A stretch of DNA of 64,000 bases from Pseudomonadota bacterium (GTDB lineage: Bacteria > Pseudomonadota > Alphaproteobacteria > Dongiales > Dongiaceae). Both the position numbers and the translations under genes were made by a program. Each line of letters begins with the position of its first letter. The stretch's first letter is position 1. Below the pieces are notes generated by a model. It was given only the letters and a program-made list of their open reading frames with translations. It did no database searches and was not told the DNA's origin. The stretch spans positions 248,001-312,000 of the forward strand of contig JAJYUT010000002.1 of the NCBI GenBank assembly GCA_021792365.1, read 5' to 3'. This document shows, piece by piece, positions 9,478-18,529 of this stretch.

Positions 9478-10476
9478 TTAAAAGTGGGTAAAGCCCAGGC
9501 TTGGCAACGCAAGCGGCTGGCCGTCCCGATCGACGAACTGCACCGCCGGCGTGTGCGTGAACGCGCCGATATCGGCGAGCGGCGTGCCCGCCTTCCTCGC
9601 GGCCTCGCGCGCGGCCGCGACATTGCTCGGCGGCACAGCCAGCAGAAGCTCGTAGTCATCGCCGCCGGTCAGCGCCGACGCGATCAGGGCAGGGTTCTCG
9701 GCGACCAGTTCCGCGACCGGATCGGACACGGGGACCGATGCGATCTCCACGGTCGCGCCGCACCCGGACGCCTCGCAGATATGCGCAAGATCGCCAGCGA
9801 GCCCGTCGGAGATGTCCATGCCCGCATGCGCCACCCCCTGCTCCGCCAGCGCCGCGCCAAGCGCCATGCGCGGCTGCGGCAGCACATAGCGCTGCGCCAG
9901 AGCATGCCGCGCCGGCGCCGCCAGATCGGTCAACTCACCGCGATGGGCGGCGAGGCCGAAAATGCCGTCGCCGATCGTCCCGGTGACGAGGATGCGGTCG
10001 CCCGGCCGGGCGCCGCCGCGGCGCAATGCGCGGCCCGCCGGCACGGAGCCGATGAGAGTCGCGGTCAGGGCCAGCGGTCCCGGTGTTGCCGTGGTGTCGC
10101 CGCCCCATAGCGCAATGCCGTACTCCGCCTGGTCTTGCGCCAGGCCCTCTGCAAATTTAGCAATCCAGGCTTCATCGATCGCGTCATCGAAGGCTGTGGT
10201 CATCAAGTAGCCGAGCGGACGCGCGCCCTTGCCGGCGAGGTCCGACAGGTTCACCCGCAGCAGCTTGCGCGCGACCAGATCGGGCGGATCGCTGCGCAGG
10301 AAGTGAAGCCCGGCGGTCGCCGCGTCCGTCGTCAGCACCAGATCCATGCCGGTAGGCGGCGTGAACGCGAAGGCGTCGTCCCGCAGCCCCAGTGCGCCCG
10401 GCGCGTCCGCCGCGAGCGGCGCGAAATAGCGCGCGATGAGCTCGAACTCGCCCGGCAGCTTGCCTCGCGCGGTCAC
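9478..10476 (-). CDS. thiL: Thiamine-monophosphate kinase
   Basis: 332-residue enzyme that phosphorylates thiamine phosphate to the diphosphate cofactor. Family marks: GEFELIARYFAPLA at the N-terminus, LGLRDDAFAF and LVLTTDAATAGLHF (Mg and ATP-binding aspartates), KLLRVNLSDLAGKGARP near residue 80, WGGDTTAT, and GMDISDGLAGDLAHI near residue 210. The start is taken as GTG, giving VTARGKLPGEFE, only eight bases after the nusB stop. A longer frame runs back through nusB but has no family similarity there. It is last in the rib-nusB-thiL unit. Confidence 0.94.
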   Translation of the reverse strand: MTARGKLPGEFELIARYFAPLAADAPGALGLRDDAFAFTPPTGMDLVLTTDAATAGLHFLRSDPPDLVARKLLRVNLSDLAGKGARPLGYLMTTAFDDAIDEAWIAKFAEGLAQDQAEYGIALWGGDTTATPGPLALTATLIGSVPAGRALRRGGARPGDRILVTGTIGDGIFGLAAHRGELTDLAAPARHALAQRYVLPQPRMALGAALAEQGVAHAGMDISDGLAGDLAHICEASGCGATVEIASVPVSDPVAELVAENPALIASALTGGDDYELLLAVPPSNVAAAREAARKAGTPLADIGAFTHTPAVQFVDRDGQPLALPSLGFTHF

Positions 10477-10484
10477 GGGCAGGC

Positions 10485-10997
10485 TCAGTGACCGGCGCCG
10501 CCGGCGCCCATCTCGGCCGGACGCAATTGCCGGGCGAGCTGATCCAGGATGCCGTTGACCAGGCCGGTTTCCTTGGCGCCGAAGAAGGCGTCGCACACGG
10601 CAACGTACTCGGCGATCACCACGCGCGGCGGCACATCCTCGCGATGCGCCAGCTCGAACACGCCGCAGCGCAGGATGGCACGCAAGGTCGCCTCGAGCCG
10701 CTCGACGGTCCAATCCTCGGTCAGGACGGCGGCGATCATGTCGTCCAGTTCTGCGACATTGGCGGCGGCGCCGAGCATCACAATGGTGAAAAGCTTCAGG
10801 TCGGCCGGCGGCAGCGCGATGTCGTCCACCATTTCGCCCAGGCGATGATCGGCGAACTCCTTCACGATGGATTCCGCGCGTGCGCCGGTCGCCTCCCACT
10901 GATAGAGCGCTTGCACCGCCGCCAGGCGCGCATTGCTGCGGGTCAAGGCGAGGCGCTTGCCGCGCTCGGCGCGATCCTCGGGAAGCTTGCCCGCCAT
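10485..10997 (-). CDS. nusB: Transcription antitermination protein NusB
   Basis: 170-residue NusB, which with NusE binds boxA in rRNA transcripts. The RNA-binding arginine-rich start (ALTRSNARLAAVQALYQWE) and the helices around IAAVLTEDWTVERLEATLRAILRCGVFEL and PPRVVIAEYVAVCDAFF are clear, and FVNGILD-like LVNGILDQLAR lies near the end. Its ATG overlaps the ribH stop by one base (TGATG). The order ribH-nusB-thiL is common in proteobacteria. Confidence 0.95.
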   Translation of the reverse strand: MAGKLPEDRAERGKRLALTRSNARLAAVQALYQWEATGARAESIVKEFADHRLGEMVDDIALPPADLKLFTIVMLGAAANVAELDDMIAAVLTEDWTVERLEATLRAILRCGVFELAHREDVPPRVVIAEYVAVCDAFFGAKETGLVNGILDQLARQLRPAEMGAGGAGH

Positions 10998-11455
10998 CAC
11001 TCCAACCCCCAGCGCCGCTTGAGCGCAACCATGGTGAGGCACGCCTTGGCCGCGCCGCCGCCCTTGTCCTGCTCCTCGGGCTTGGCGCGCGCCCAGGCCT
11101 GGTCCTCGTTCTCGACCGTGATGATTCCGTTGCCGATCGCAAGATCGTATTGGACCGCGAGGTTCATCAGGCCGCGCGCGCTCTCCTGGCAGACGGTGTC
11201 GTAATGCGTGGTCTCGCCGCGAATGACGCAGCCGATCGCGACATAGCCGGCGAAGCGCCGCTCGAGCCGCCCGGCACAGCCAGCCTCGTGCGCGAACTTG
11301 ATGGCGCCGGGGATCTCCAGCGCGCCAGGAACGGTGACGATCTCGTAGGTCGCGCCGGCCTTGTCGAGGACGCGCTTGGCGCCCTTCAGCATGGCGTCGA
11401 GCAGGTCGTCATAGAAGCGTGCTTCGACGATGAGAATATGCGGCTTGTCAGTCAT
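10997..11455 (-). CDS. ribH: 6,7-dimethyl-8-ribityllumazine synthase
   Basis: 152-residue subunit of lumazine synthase, the penultimate step of riboflavin synthesis. Seen: [17 protein letters not shown] at the N-terminus, a [12 protein letters not shown] loop near residue 45, and the catalytic histidine in [12 protein letters not shown]. The C-terminal [14 protein letters not shown] segment is also typical. It is followed by nusB with a one-base overlap and preceded by the riboflavin synthase gene after 23 bp. Confidence 0.96.
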   Translation of the reverse strand: MTDKPHILIVEARFYDDLLDAMLKGAKRVLDKAGATYEIVTVPGALEIPGAIKFAHEAGCAGRLERRFAGYVAIGCVIRGETTHYDTVCQESARGLMNLAVQYDLAIGNGIITVENEDQAWARAKPEEQDKGGGAAKACLTMVALKRRWGLE

Positions 11456-11478
11456 GTCGGATTATCTGTCCCTGCCGG

Positions 11479-12069
11479 TCACTGTGCCGGCGCAAGCAGG
11501 CGCGCAACATATCGCGCGATCAGATCGATTTCCAGGTTGACCCGGTCGCCTTCGCGCGCCCGGCCAAGATTGGTTGCGGTCTGCGTGATCGGGATGATGT
11601 TGACCCCGAACAGCGCGCCCTCGACCTCGTTGACGGTGAGCGAGATGCCGTCCACCACGATCGAGCCTTTGGGTGCGATCATGCGCGCCATCTCGGCCGG
11701 CGCTTCGATCGTCACGCGCAGGCTGCCGCCATCCGGCTTGATCGAGCGGATACGGCCCACGCCGTCCACATGGCCGGAAACAAGATGGCCGCCCAGCTCG
11801 TCGCCGAGCTTCAGCGCGCGCTCCAGGTTGACCGGATGGCCGACCGCCCAGTCAGGCATCGTCGTCTTGTCGAGGGTTTCGCGGCTGGCCTCGAACGCCA
11901 TCCAGCCCGGCCCCTTCTCCACCACCGACAGGCAGCAGCCGTTGCAGGCGATGGAGGCGCCGAGCGTGATATCGCCCGTATCATAGGCCGTCGCGATCTC
12001 CAGCCGCGTGGTCGGGCCGAACGCGATGCTCTTGACCTTGCCGAGGTCGGTGATGATGCCGGTGAACAT
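11479..12069 (-). CDS. ribE: Riboflavin synthase, alpha chain
   Basis: 196-residue riboflavin synthase that dismutates two lumazine molecules into riboflavin. It has the two repeated barrels of the family: MFTGIITDLGKV and CNGCCLSVVEKG in the first, and HVDGVGRI and DGISLTVNEV in the second. Length is slightly below the usual 200-215 residues but complete. It lies between ribD and ribH, all in one direction. I saw no FMN riboswitch before any rib gene here, which leaves their control to the operon promoter. Confidence 0.95.
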   Translation of the reverse strand: MFTGIITDLGKVKSIAFGPTTRLEIATAYDTGDITLGASIACNGCCLSVVEKGPGWMAFEASRETLDKTTMPDWAVGHPVNLERALKLGDELGGHLVSGHVDGVGRIRSIKPDGGSLRVTIEAPAEMARMIAPKGSIVVDGISLTVNEVEGALFGVNIIPITQTATNLGRAREGDRVNLEIDLIARYVARLLAPAQ

Positions 12070-12109
12070 GTCCGTCGCGAAAAGTTAACGCCGTGGATCG
12101 GGCGCCAAT

Positions 12110-13207
12110 CTAGGCAGGCCGGTCGTAGAGTTCCAGCACATCATTCCCGAATGCCCGGCGGTCCACGCAACGCAGCCCGACGCTCGCTGCAAGCCGGTCC
12201 ATCGCCAGCGGCCCGATCCCCGGCAGGCCGTCCCCGCCGATCACGATGGGCGCCCGGAACCAATAGAGGCGGTCCACCAGCCCCGCCTGCAAGAGCGCCG
12301 TAGCTAGCGTGGCACCGCCCTCGACCAGGATTCGCGTCAAACCGGCCCCGGCCAGTTCCCGAAGCGCTGCGGAGAGCCAGGCGCTCGAATCCCGATTTGC
12401 TTCAATTTCAATCTTCTGGACTGCCTTCTTCGCGGCTTGCAAGGGCGCGTGCCCGATTATCCAGGTAGGAGCAGCCTCCGATAGCACCTTGGCGCCGGCG
12501 GGGATACGACCGCGCCGGTCGAAAACCAGCCGCACCGGCGAGCGGTGCTCCAGCCCCTTCAGGCGGCAGGTCAGTTCCGGATCATCCGCGAGCACCGTTC
12601 CGGAGCCCACCGCGATGGCGTCGTGGGTGGCGCGCAGCATGTGGCCGAAGGCCCGCGCCGCCTCCCCCGTGATCCATCGGCTGTCGCCGGCCCGGGTGGC
12701 GATATGCCCGTCCAGCGACGTTGCCAATTTCAGGGCCACGAACGGCCGGCCCGCCGTGATCCGCGTCAGGAAGCCGATGTTCAGCGCCCTGGCTTGGTCG
12801 GCGCGCACGCCGGTCTCAATGGCGATCCCGGCCTGCTTCATCGCCGCCAGGCCGCGGCCAGAGACCCGCGGGTCGGGATCTTCGAGCGCCGCCACGCAGC
12901 GGGCGATGCCGGCCGAGACGAGAGCCTCCGCACAGGGCGGCGTCCTGCCGTGATGGGCGCAGGGCTCGAGCGAGACGTAGGCGGTGCCGCCCTTCGCCCG
13001 CGCGCCGGCCATCGCCAGCGCCTCGGTCTCGGCATGTGGCCGTCCGCCCGGCTGCGTGAAGCCGCGCCCGACGACGTGGCCCGCCTTATCGACGATGACG
13101 CAGCCGACCGCGGGATTGGGCCAGACCTGCCCCAGATTGCGCGCCGCCAGGGAAAGGGCAGCGCCCATGTGTTCGAGATCGGCGCTCCGCTGATCAGTCT
13201 TCGTCAC
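12110..13207 (-). CDS. ribD: Bifunctional riboflavin deaminase/reductase RibD
   Basis: 365 residues with two domains. Residues about 1-140 are the pyrimidine deaminase: [10 protein letters not shown], the zinc ligand HAE in [10 protein letters not shown], and PC...C in [12 protein letters not shown]. The remainder is the NADPH reductase, with [22 protein letters not shown] and [15 protein letters not shown] chose a GTG start that gives [14 protein letters not shown] and overlaps nrdR by 14 bases; an ATG 13 codons later would cut into the first helix. It is followed by ribE after 40 bp. Confidence 0.94.
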   Translation of the reverse strand: MTKTDQRSADLEHMGAALSLAARNLGQVWPNPAVGCVIVDKAGHVVGRGFTQPGGRPHAETEALAMAGARAKGGTAYVSLEPCAHHGRTPPCAEALVSAGIARCVAALEDPDPRVSGRGLAAMKQAGIAIETGVRADQARALNIGFLTRITAGRPFVALKLATSLDGHIATRAGDSRWITGEAARAFGHMLRATHDAIAVGSGTVLADDPELTCRLKGLEHRSPVRLVFDRRGRIPAGAKVLSEAAPTWIIGHAPLQAAKKAVQKIEIEANRDSSAWLSAALRELAGAGLTRILVEGGATLATALLQAGLVDRLYWFRAPIVIGGDGLPGIGPLAMDRLAASVGLRCVDRRAFGNDVLELYDRPA

Positions 13208-13652
13208 TGCCGAGCTTGCCGATGAACGTCTCGAAGTCCTTCGCCTCGCGGAAATTGCGGTAGACGGAGGCGAAGCGGACATAGGCGACCTTGTCCAGCG
13301 TGGCGAGCGCATCCATCACCGCCTCGCCGATATGCGTGGTCGGGATCTCGGTCTCGCCGGAGCTTTCCAGCCGCCGCACGATGCCATTGACCACGCGCTC
13401 CATCCGGTCCTGGTCGACGGGGCGCTTGCGCAGCGAGATCTGCATGGAGCGCAGCAGCTTCTCGCGGTCGAAGGGCTCGCGCGCGCCGTTGCTCTTCACC
13501 ACGACCAGCTCGCGCAACTGCACGCGCTCGAAGGTCGTGAAGCGCGCACCGCAATTGGTGCATTGCCTCCGCCTGCGGATGGCGGAGTTGTCGTCCGTCG
13601 GTCGGGAATCCTTAACCTGAGTATCCTCGTTTCCGCAAAACGGACAGCGCAT
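13194..13652 (-). CDS. nrdR: Transcriptional repressor NrdR
   Basis: 152-residue repressor of ribonucleotide reductase genes. A zinc ribbon is formed by Cys3, Cys6, Cys31 and Cys34, and the ATP-cone domain begins around residue 47 with [21 protein letters not shown]. Length matches the family. It sits between glyA and ribD, the order seen in many alphaproteobacteria. No ribonucleotide reductase gene is in the window, so its targets are elsewhere. Confidence 0.97.
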   Translation of the reverse strand: MRCPFCGNEDTQVKDSRPTDDNSAIRRRRQCTNCGARFTTFERVQLRELVVVKSNGAREPFDREKLLRSMQISLRKRPVDQDRMERVVNGIVRRLESSGETEIPTTHIGEAVMDALATLDKVAYVRFASVYRNFREAKDFETFIGKLGSDED

Positions 13653-13676
13653 TCACGTCCCCCAAAAGCCTCGCTC

Positions 13677-14972
13677 TCAGTCCCCGTAGATCGGGAACCT
13701 CTTGCACAAAGCGCGCACTTCCTCGCGCACCTCGTGTTCAGTCCTGCTGTTGTCGGCGCCGTTGGCGGCGAGCCCGTCCAGCACGCGCACGATCATCTGC
13801 CCCACCTGCTTGAACTCGGCCGGCCCGAAGCCGCGGGTCGTCGCCGCGGGCGTGCCCAGTCGGACTCCGGAGGTGATCGCCGGCTTTTCCGGGTCGAACG
13901 GAATGCCGTTCTTGTTGCAGGTAATGCCGGCATGCTCCAGGCTCTGCTCGGAATCCCGGCCCGTCAGCTTCTTCGGGCGCAGATCGACCAGCATCAGGTG
14001 GTTGTCGGTGCCGCCGGTGGTGATGGCGAGGCCGCCCGCAACCAGCGTTTCGGCCAGCACTTTCGCGTTCTGTACCACCGTCTGTGCATAGACCTTGAAT
14101 TCCGGGCGCAGCGCCTCGCCGAACGACACGGCCTTGGCGGCGATCACGTGCATCAGCGGGCCGCCCTGTAGGCCGGGGAACACGGCGGAATTGATCTTCT
14201 TGCCGATGTCGTCGTCATTGCTGAGGATCATGCCTCCGCGCGGGCCGCGCAGGGTCTTGTGCGTGGTCGTCGTGACGATATGCGCGTAGGGCAGCGGGCT
14301 CGGATGCACGCCGCCGGCGACCAGGCCCGCAAAATGCGCCATGTCCACCATGAAATAGGCGCCGACCGAATCCGCGATCTCGCGGAAGCGCTTGAAGTCC
14401 CAGAAGCGCGGATAGGCCGAGCCGCCGGCGAGGATCAGCTTCGGCTTGTGCTCCTTCGCCAGCTCCGCCACCTGGTCCATGTCGAGTTGCTGGTCCTGCT
14501 GCCGCACGGTGTAGGGGATCGGCTTGAACCACTTGCCGGACTGATTGACCGGCGAGCCATGCGTCAGGTGGCCGCCCGCCGCGAGGTTGAGACCGAGGAA
14601 GGAATCACCCGGCTGCAGCAGCGCAAAGAACACCGCCTGGTTGGCCTGCGCGCCGGAATGCGGCTGCACGTTGGCGAAGGCGCAATCGAACAGCTTCTTC
14701 GCGCGGTCGATCGCGATCGCTTCGGCGATGTCGACGAACTCGCAGCCGCCATAGTAGCGCCGGCCCGGATAACCCTCGGCGTATTTATTGGTGAGGACGG
14801 AGCCCTGGGCCTCCAGCACCGCGCGCGAGACGATGTTTTCGGAGGCGATCAGCTCGATCTGGTCCTGTTGGCGATAGAGCTCCTTGCCGATCGCGCTGAA
14901 CACGTCCGGATCGCGCTCGGCCAAGCCGGAGCCGAAGAAACCAGGCATCGGGGTATAGGTCTGGGTCGTCAT
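13677..14972 (-). CDS. glyA: Serine hydroxymethyltransferase
   Basis: 431-residue PLP enzyme interconverting serine and glycine with tetrahydrofolate, the main one-carbon source. The PLP lysine is Lys239 in [14 protein letters not shown]. Other marks are [13 protein letters not shown] near residue 40, [13 protein letters not shown] near residue 67, and [10 protein letters not shown] near 138. It is followed by nrdR after 24 bp and preceded by rpiB after 35 bp. Length and start are usual for the family. Confidence 0.97.
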   Translation of the reverse strand: MTTQTYTPMPGFFGSGLAERDPDVFSAIGKELYRQQDQIELIASENIVSRAVLEAQGSVLTNKYAEGYPGRRYYGGCEFVDIAEAIAIDRAKKLFDCAFANVQPHSGAQANQAVFFALLQPGDSFLGLNLAAGGHLTHGSPVNQSGKWFKPIPYTVRQQDQQLDMDQVAELAKEHKPKLILAGGSAYPRFWDFKRFREIADSVGAYFMVDMAHFAGLVAGGVHPSPLPYAHIVTTTTHKTLRGPRGGMILSNDDDIGKKINSAVFPGLQGGPLMHVIAAKAVSFGEALRPEFKVYAQTVVQNAKVLAETLVAGGLAITTGGTDNHLMLVDLRPKKLTGRDSEQSLEHAGITCNKNGIPFDPEKPAITSGVRLGTPAATTRGFGPAEFKQVGQMIVRVLDGLAANGADNSRTEHEVREEVRALCKRFPIYGD

Positions 14973-15007
14973 CTTGCAGGTCCTCTATCGCAGACGCATT
15001 GCGCTGT

Positions 15008-15448
15008 TCAGCACAGTTTGGCGACGCGATTTTCGTGACGGCCCCCCTCGAAATCTGTCGTCAAAAACACCTTGAGGCAATCCTTTGCGACATCGGCTCC
15101 GGTGAGCCGCGCGCCCAGGCAGAGCACGTTTGCGTTGTTGTGCAGGCGGGTCAGTCGCGCGCTGGTGACGTCGTGCACGACGGCGGCGCGCAGGTGGCGA
15201 TGGCGATTGGCCGCCATGGAAATCCCGATGCCGGTGCCGCAGACCAGGATCCCGCGGCTGGCCTTGCCCTCCTTGACGGCGGTGGCCAGCCGGTCGGCGA
15301 AATCCGGATAGTCGACCGAACTGGTGGAATCCGTCCCGAGATCCAGCGGCTCAAACCCCATCGCGGCCAGTTCCTGCTTGAGCTGAGCCTTCAGCTCGAA
15401 GCCGGCATGGTCGCTGGCGATGACGATGGTTTCCTTGGGTTCGGGCAT
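15008..15448 (-). CDS. rpiB: Ribose-5-phosphate isomerase B
   Basis: 146-residue sugar-phosphate isomerase of the RpiB/LacAB family, interconverting ribulose- and ribose-5-phosphate. It shows IASDHAGFELK at the N-terminus, the catalytic Cys70 in VCGTGIGISMAANR, and the HNNANVLCLGAR segment. The C-terminal FEGGRHENRVAK region is as expected. It is the first gene of the rpiB-glyA-nrdR-rib unit; a terminator of the upstream binding-protein gene stands before it. Confidence 0.96.
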   Translation of the reverse strand: MPEPKETIVIASDHAGFELKAQLKQELAAMGFEPLDLGTDSTSSVDYPDFADRLATAVKEGKASRGILVCGTGIGISMAANRHRHLRAAVVHDVTSARLTRLHNNANVLCLGARLTGADVAKDCLKVFLTTDFEGGRHENRVAKLC

Positions 15449-15536
15449 GGCTGTTCCGGCTCAGTGCTCTCCGGTTGCGCGAAGCGGGATACAATATCTC
15501 CGGTCCCCCGGTCCGCCAACCACAATCTATCGTCAA

Positions 15537-15566
15537 AGAAAAAGACCCGGGCGTAGACGCCCGGGC
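15537..15566 (-). terminator. Rho-independent terminator after the first livJ-like gene
   Basis: An 8-bp stem (CCCGGGCG / CGCCCGGG, four-base loop TCTA on the minus strand) is followed by TCTTTTTCTTT on the minus strand. It ends the gene at 15591-16739. It closely resembles the terminator at 16822-16851. Confidence 0.9.
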
Positions 15567-15590
15567 CTGAAATTGCTCGCGGAAAGTCGT

Positions 15591-16739
15591 CTATTGCTCG
15601 AGGTACGCTCTGCCACCATGCCAGACGTACCAGGCATAGACAGGCTGTTTCAAGTCGCCCTTGCTGTCCCACGACAAGCTGCCGATCACGGTCGGGATCG
15701 TGTTGCTGTGCAAGGCGTCCGCCACCTCGGGGCCACCGGTCGATTTGGCGATATTAGCCGCGGCGGCCCACGCCTGAACCGCGGCATACGCGCTAAGCGT
15801 GTAGCCCTCCGGCTCATGTCCGTGGGCACGGAGCTTCGAAACAACCGTCTTGGCGCTCTCCAGACCGACGGCGGAGGCAGCGTCTGTGTAGCGAACACCT
15901 TCCCCCGCCGGGCCGGCAATCGACCAGAACTCCGATGTATTCAGTGCATCGACGGAGGCGAACTCGCCAACAAATCCCTGCTCTCGCGCTTGCCGTACCA
16001 GCAGACCGATGTCGTCATGATAGCCGCCGACATACACGGCATCGATCTTCCTTTCCTTGAGTTCTGCGATGAGAGCGGTGAAATTGTTCTGGCGCTGAGT
16101 GTAAGTGTCGCGAAGCGTGGCCTTCAAACCACTGGCTTCCATGGTTTTCAAGGTCTCCTCGGCAACCCCACGGCCATAGGGTGATTGGTCGTCTAGAATG
16201 GCGACGTTCTTGCCGGCGTAGGTATTGGCGAGCCATCGACCAGCGTAAGTCCCTTGCCTATCGTCGCGGCCGGTTGCACGGAAGAGCGTCGTGACGCCTT
16301 TCGCCGCCGCCATTTCCGTCAGCTTCGGATTGGTGGAGGCTGGCGTCATCTGCACGATGCTCTCTTCGGCGTAGATTTCCGATGCTGGGATCGATGAGCC
16401 TGAGCAGAAATGTCCCGCGACGAATATAACCTGCTGCTTCACGAGATCATTTGCGACGCGCACGGCGCGACGGGGATCGCATTGGTCATCGCCTTCCACC
16501 AGCCGCACCTGCTTTCCCAATACGCCACCCTGGGCGTTCAGGTCATCTACGGCCTGCTGCGCGCCACGCCTGAGTTGCTCGCCAAATGGCGCCAGATCAC
16601 CGCTCATTGGACCGGCAACTCCGATCACGATTTCATTGCTGGCCGGCTGCGGCGCTCTGGATGTCTGCGTCCCGCCAGCACAAGCCGAAGCAAGCAGTGC
16701 CAGGAGCACACATGTCGGCCGGCATAAATCAGCCCTCAT
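15591..16739 (-). CDS. Branched-chain amino acid binding protein, probable lipoprotein
   Basis: 382-residue periplasmic binding protein of the LivJ/LivK type. The N-terminus MRADLCRPTCVLLALLASAC has a lipobox-like end with Cys20, so it is probably membrane-anchored, and a polar spacer follows. The mature domain matches its neighbour at 16873-18006 along its whole length, including IVIGVAGPMSGDLAPFGEQLRRGA, a conserved pair of cysteines in DDQCDP and GHFCSGSS, and VYVGGYHDD. The chosen ATG is preceded by GAGGGGG at good spacing. It has its own terminator. It is likely a second receptor for the Liv importer or for a related ligand. Confidence 0.88.
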   Translation of the reverse strand: MRADLCRPTCVLLALLASACAGGTQTSRAPQPASNEIVIGVAGPMSGDLAPFGEQLRRGAQQAVDDLNAQGGVLGKQVRLVEGDDQCDPRRAVRVANDLVKQQVIFVAGHFCSGSSIPASEIYAEESIVQMTPASTNPKLTEMAAAKGVTTLFRATGRDDRQGTYAGRWLANTYAGKNVAILDDQSPYGRGVAEETLKTMEASGLKATLRDTYTQRQNNFTALIAELKERKIDAVYVGGYHDDIGLLVRQAREQGFVGEFASVDALNTSEFWSIAGPAGEGVRYTDAASAVGLESAKTVVSKLRAHGHEPEGYTLSAYAAVQAWAAAANIAKSTGGPEVADALHSNTIPTVIGSLSWDSKGDLKQPVYAWYVWHGGRAYLEQ

Positions 16740-16821
16740 AATTTCCCCCTCATCATAATTTGGCAATCTTAGCGAGAATGACGCTACTGTATAGCGCGTG
16801 AAAATGACAGACGCCTGCAAG

Positions 16822-16851
16822 AAAAAAGGCCCGGGCGGCGACGCCCGGGCC
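16822..16851 (-). terminator. Rho-independent terminator after livJ
   Basis: A perfect 10-bp stem (GGCCCGGGCG / CGCCCGGGCC, four-base loop) is followed by TTTTTT on the minus strand. It shares its stem core and orientation with the terminator at 15537-15566, as expected if gene and terminator were duplicated together. Confidence 0.93.
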
Positions 16852-16872
16852 CCGAAACAACCGCCGGCGGTC

Positions 16873-18006
16873 TTAGTTCAGCGGCTCCTGCGCCGCCTTG
16901 CCATCGTGCCAGACGTACCAGGCGTAGTTAACCTTGGTCAGATCGCCCTTGTCGTCCCACTTGAGCTCGCCGATCACGGTCTGGATCGCATTGGCGTGAA
17001 GCGCCTCGGCCACCTTCTCGCTGTCGGTGGACTTGACCATGTTGGCGGCCTTCGCCCACGCCTCGATCGCGGCGTAGGAGTTCAGCGTGTAGCCTTCCGG
17101 CTCATAGCCGCCGGCCCGGAACTTCTCAACCACCGCCTTCGCGCTGTCGAGATTGACCGCAGAAGCGGCATCGCTGTAGCGCACGCCTTCGCCGGCCGGG
17201 CCGGAGATCGACCAGAACTCCGCCGTGTTCAGAGCGTCGGCCGAGATGAAGTCGGCATTGAAGCCCTGCTCGCGCGCCTGCCGCACCATCAATCCGACGT
17301 CGTCGTGATAACCGCCGATATAGACCACATCGACAGCGGCGCTCTTGAGCTTGCTAAGCAGCGCGGAGAAGTCTTTTTCCTTCGCGGTATAGGTGTCGCG
17401 GACGGCCGTCTTCAAGCCGCTCGCTTCCATGTTCTTCTGCGTTTCGTTGGCCAGACCCTGACCATAGGCCGTCTTGTCGTCGAGAATGGCCACCTTCTTG
17501 CCGGCATAGGTCTTCGCGAGCCACGGACCGGCAAACGAGCCCTGCGCGTCGTCGCGACCGCAGGTACGGAAAATCGTCTTGACGCCCTCAGCGGCCGGAT
17601 TGTCCGTGAACGCCGGGTTGGTGGAAGCCGGGCTGATCTGCAGGACGCCTTCCTCGATGTAGACTTCCGATGCCGGGATCGAAGAGCCAGAGCAGAAGTG
17701 GCCGGCCACGAAAGTCACGCCCTTTTGCACCAGGTCGTTCGCGACCTGCACGGCTTGCTTCGGATCGCACGCATCGTCGCCGACTTCGAGCGCCAGCTTT
17801 TCGCCGTTCACGCCACCCGCGGCATTGATATCCTGCACCGCCATCTCGGCACCGCGACGCAGCTGTTCGCCGAAGGCGGCCAAGCCACCCGTCATCGGGC
17901 CAGCGACCGCGATCGTGATGTCGGCGCTGGCAACAGTCGGCACTGCGAAAGAGCCGGCAGTAACCGCCGCGACGAGCGCAGTCGTCGAAAGCAACTTCTT
18001 GAACAT
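16873..18006 (-). CDS. livJ: Branched-chain amino acid ABC transporter binding protein
   Basis: 377-residue secreted binding protein that delivers leucine, isoleucine or valine to the LivHMGF complex. A Sec signal peptide (MFKKLLSTTALVAAVTAGSF...) ends near residue 28 at VASA. The mature sequence begins ITIAVAGPMTGGLAAFGEQL and holds the cysteine pair in DDACDP and GHFCSGSS. The chosen ATG has a strong AGAGGGAG site. It lies downstream of the livHMGF genes, with its own promoter candidate at 18068-18096, so it can be expressed above the level of the membrane parts. Confidence 0.93.
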   Translation of the reverse strand: MFKKLLSTTALVAAVTAGSFAVPTVASADITIAVAGPMTGGLAAFGEQLRRGAEMAVQDINAAGGVNGEKLALEVGDDACDPKQAVQVANDLVQKGVTFVAGHFCSGSSIPASEVYIEEGVLQISPASTNPAFTDNPAAEGVKTIFRTCGRDDAQGSFAGPWLAKTYAGKKVAILDDKTAYGQGLANETQKNMEASGLKTAVRDTYTAKEKDFSALLSKLKSAAVDVVYIGGYHDDVGLMVRQAREQGFNADFISADALNTAEFWSISGPAGEGVRYSDAASAVNLDSAKAVVEKFRAGGYEPEGYTLNSYAAIEAWAKAANMVKSTDSEKVAEALHANAIQTVIGELKWDDKGDLTKVNYAWYVWHDGKAAQEPLN

Positions 18007-18067
18007 GTCTCCCTCTCTAACGTGGTTTGTCACCCGGTTGGTGCTCCCAACATGCGGGCTTGGCGCA

Positions 18068-18096
18068 ATCTTCCTCCGCTTGCGCTGCCCGGTCAA
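18068..18096 (-). promoter_or_regulatory. Probable sigma-70 promoter of livJ
   Basis: Minus strand: TTGACC at 18096-18091, a 17-base spacer, then GAAGAT at 18073-18068. It lies about 60 bp before the livJ start codon in the gap after the small membrane protein gene. Confidence 0.55.
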
Positions 18097-18157
18097 TCCG
18101 CAATTCCGCGCAAATTAGCGTGAAATAGCCGGACGCCCCCTGGCCCGTTGGCTAGGC

Positions 18158-18499
18158 CTAAGCCGATGCCTTCTCCCGCCAGCTCAGCAAGCCGGCACGT
18201 TCATAGATCCATGGATACTGCGTGACGACCTTGCGGGCCAAGGTGACCCGGTGCGCGAACAGCGAGATGGCCATCAGGACGATCACGTTCAGAAGATAGT
18301 GCACCCAATTGCCCCAGCTGCCGCTGAACAGGGCGCAGTCGATGAAATGGTTGCCCGCCCCCAGGAGAAAACTGTAGGGCACGTTCTGCCAGGCCGGACG
18401 CCACGTGTCGGCGATCGCCTGCCCCATCATGAAAGCGCAACCACCGAACAGAACCACGGTGATGCCGAGGAACTCCCACCAATTGATCTCTGCGAACAT
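18158..18499 (-). CDS. Small membrane protein of the liv operon (DUF6867-like)
   Basis: 113-residue protein with about three hydrophobic segments (FLGITVVLFGGCAFMMGQAI, the centre around YSFLLGAGNHFIDCALF, and YLLNVIVLMAISLFA). I believe it belongs to the family now called DUF6867, which I recall next to branched-chain amino acid transporters in alphaproteobacteria; this needs a search to confirm. It follows livF by 30 bp in the same direction, so it is probably made with the transporter. No catalytic motif is visible. It might be an accessory subunit of the permease. Confidence 0.72.
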   Translation of the reverse strand: MFAEINWWEFLGITVVLFGGCAFMMGQAIADTWRPAWQNVPYSFLLGAGNHFIDCALFSGSWGNWVHYLLNVIVLMAISLFAHRVTLARKVVTQYPWIYERAGLLSWREKASA

Positions 18500-18529
18500 G
18501 ACCGACTTTCCTCCGCGCCGTTCGGCGGA

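Noticed and set aside
10477-11142. Extended N-terminus of thiL across nusB and ribH
   Set aside because: Arginine- and serine-rich translation without similarity to ThiL; nusB and ribH are clear in the other frame.
10485-13652. FMN riboswitch before the riboflavin genes
   Set aside because: The genes are packed with gaps of 40 bp or less, leaving no space for an FMN aptamer, and none was seen ahead of rpiB or glyA.
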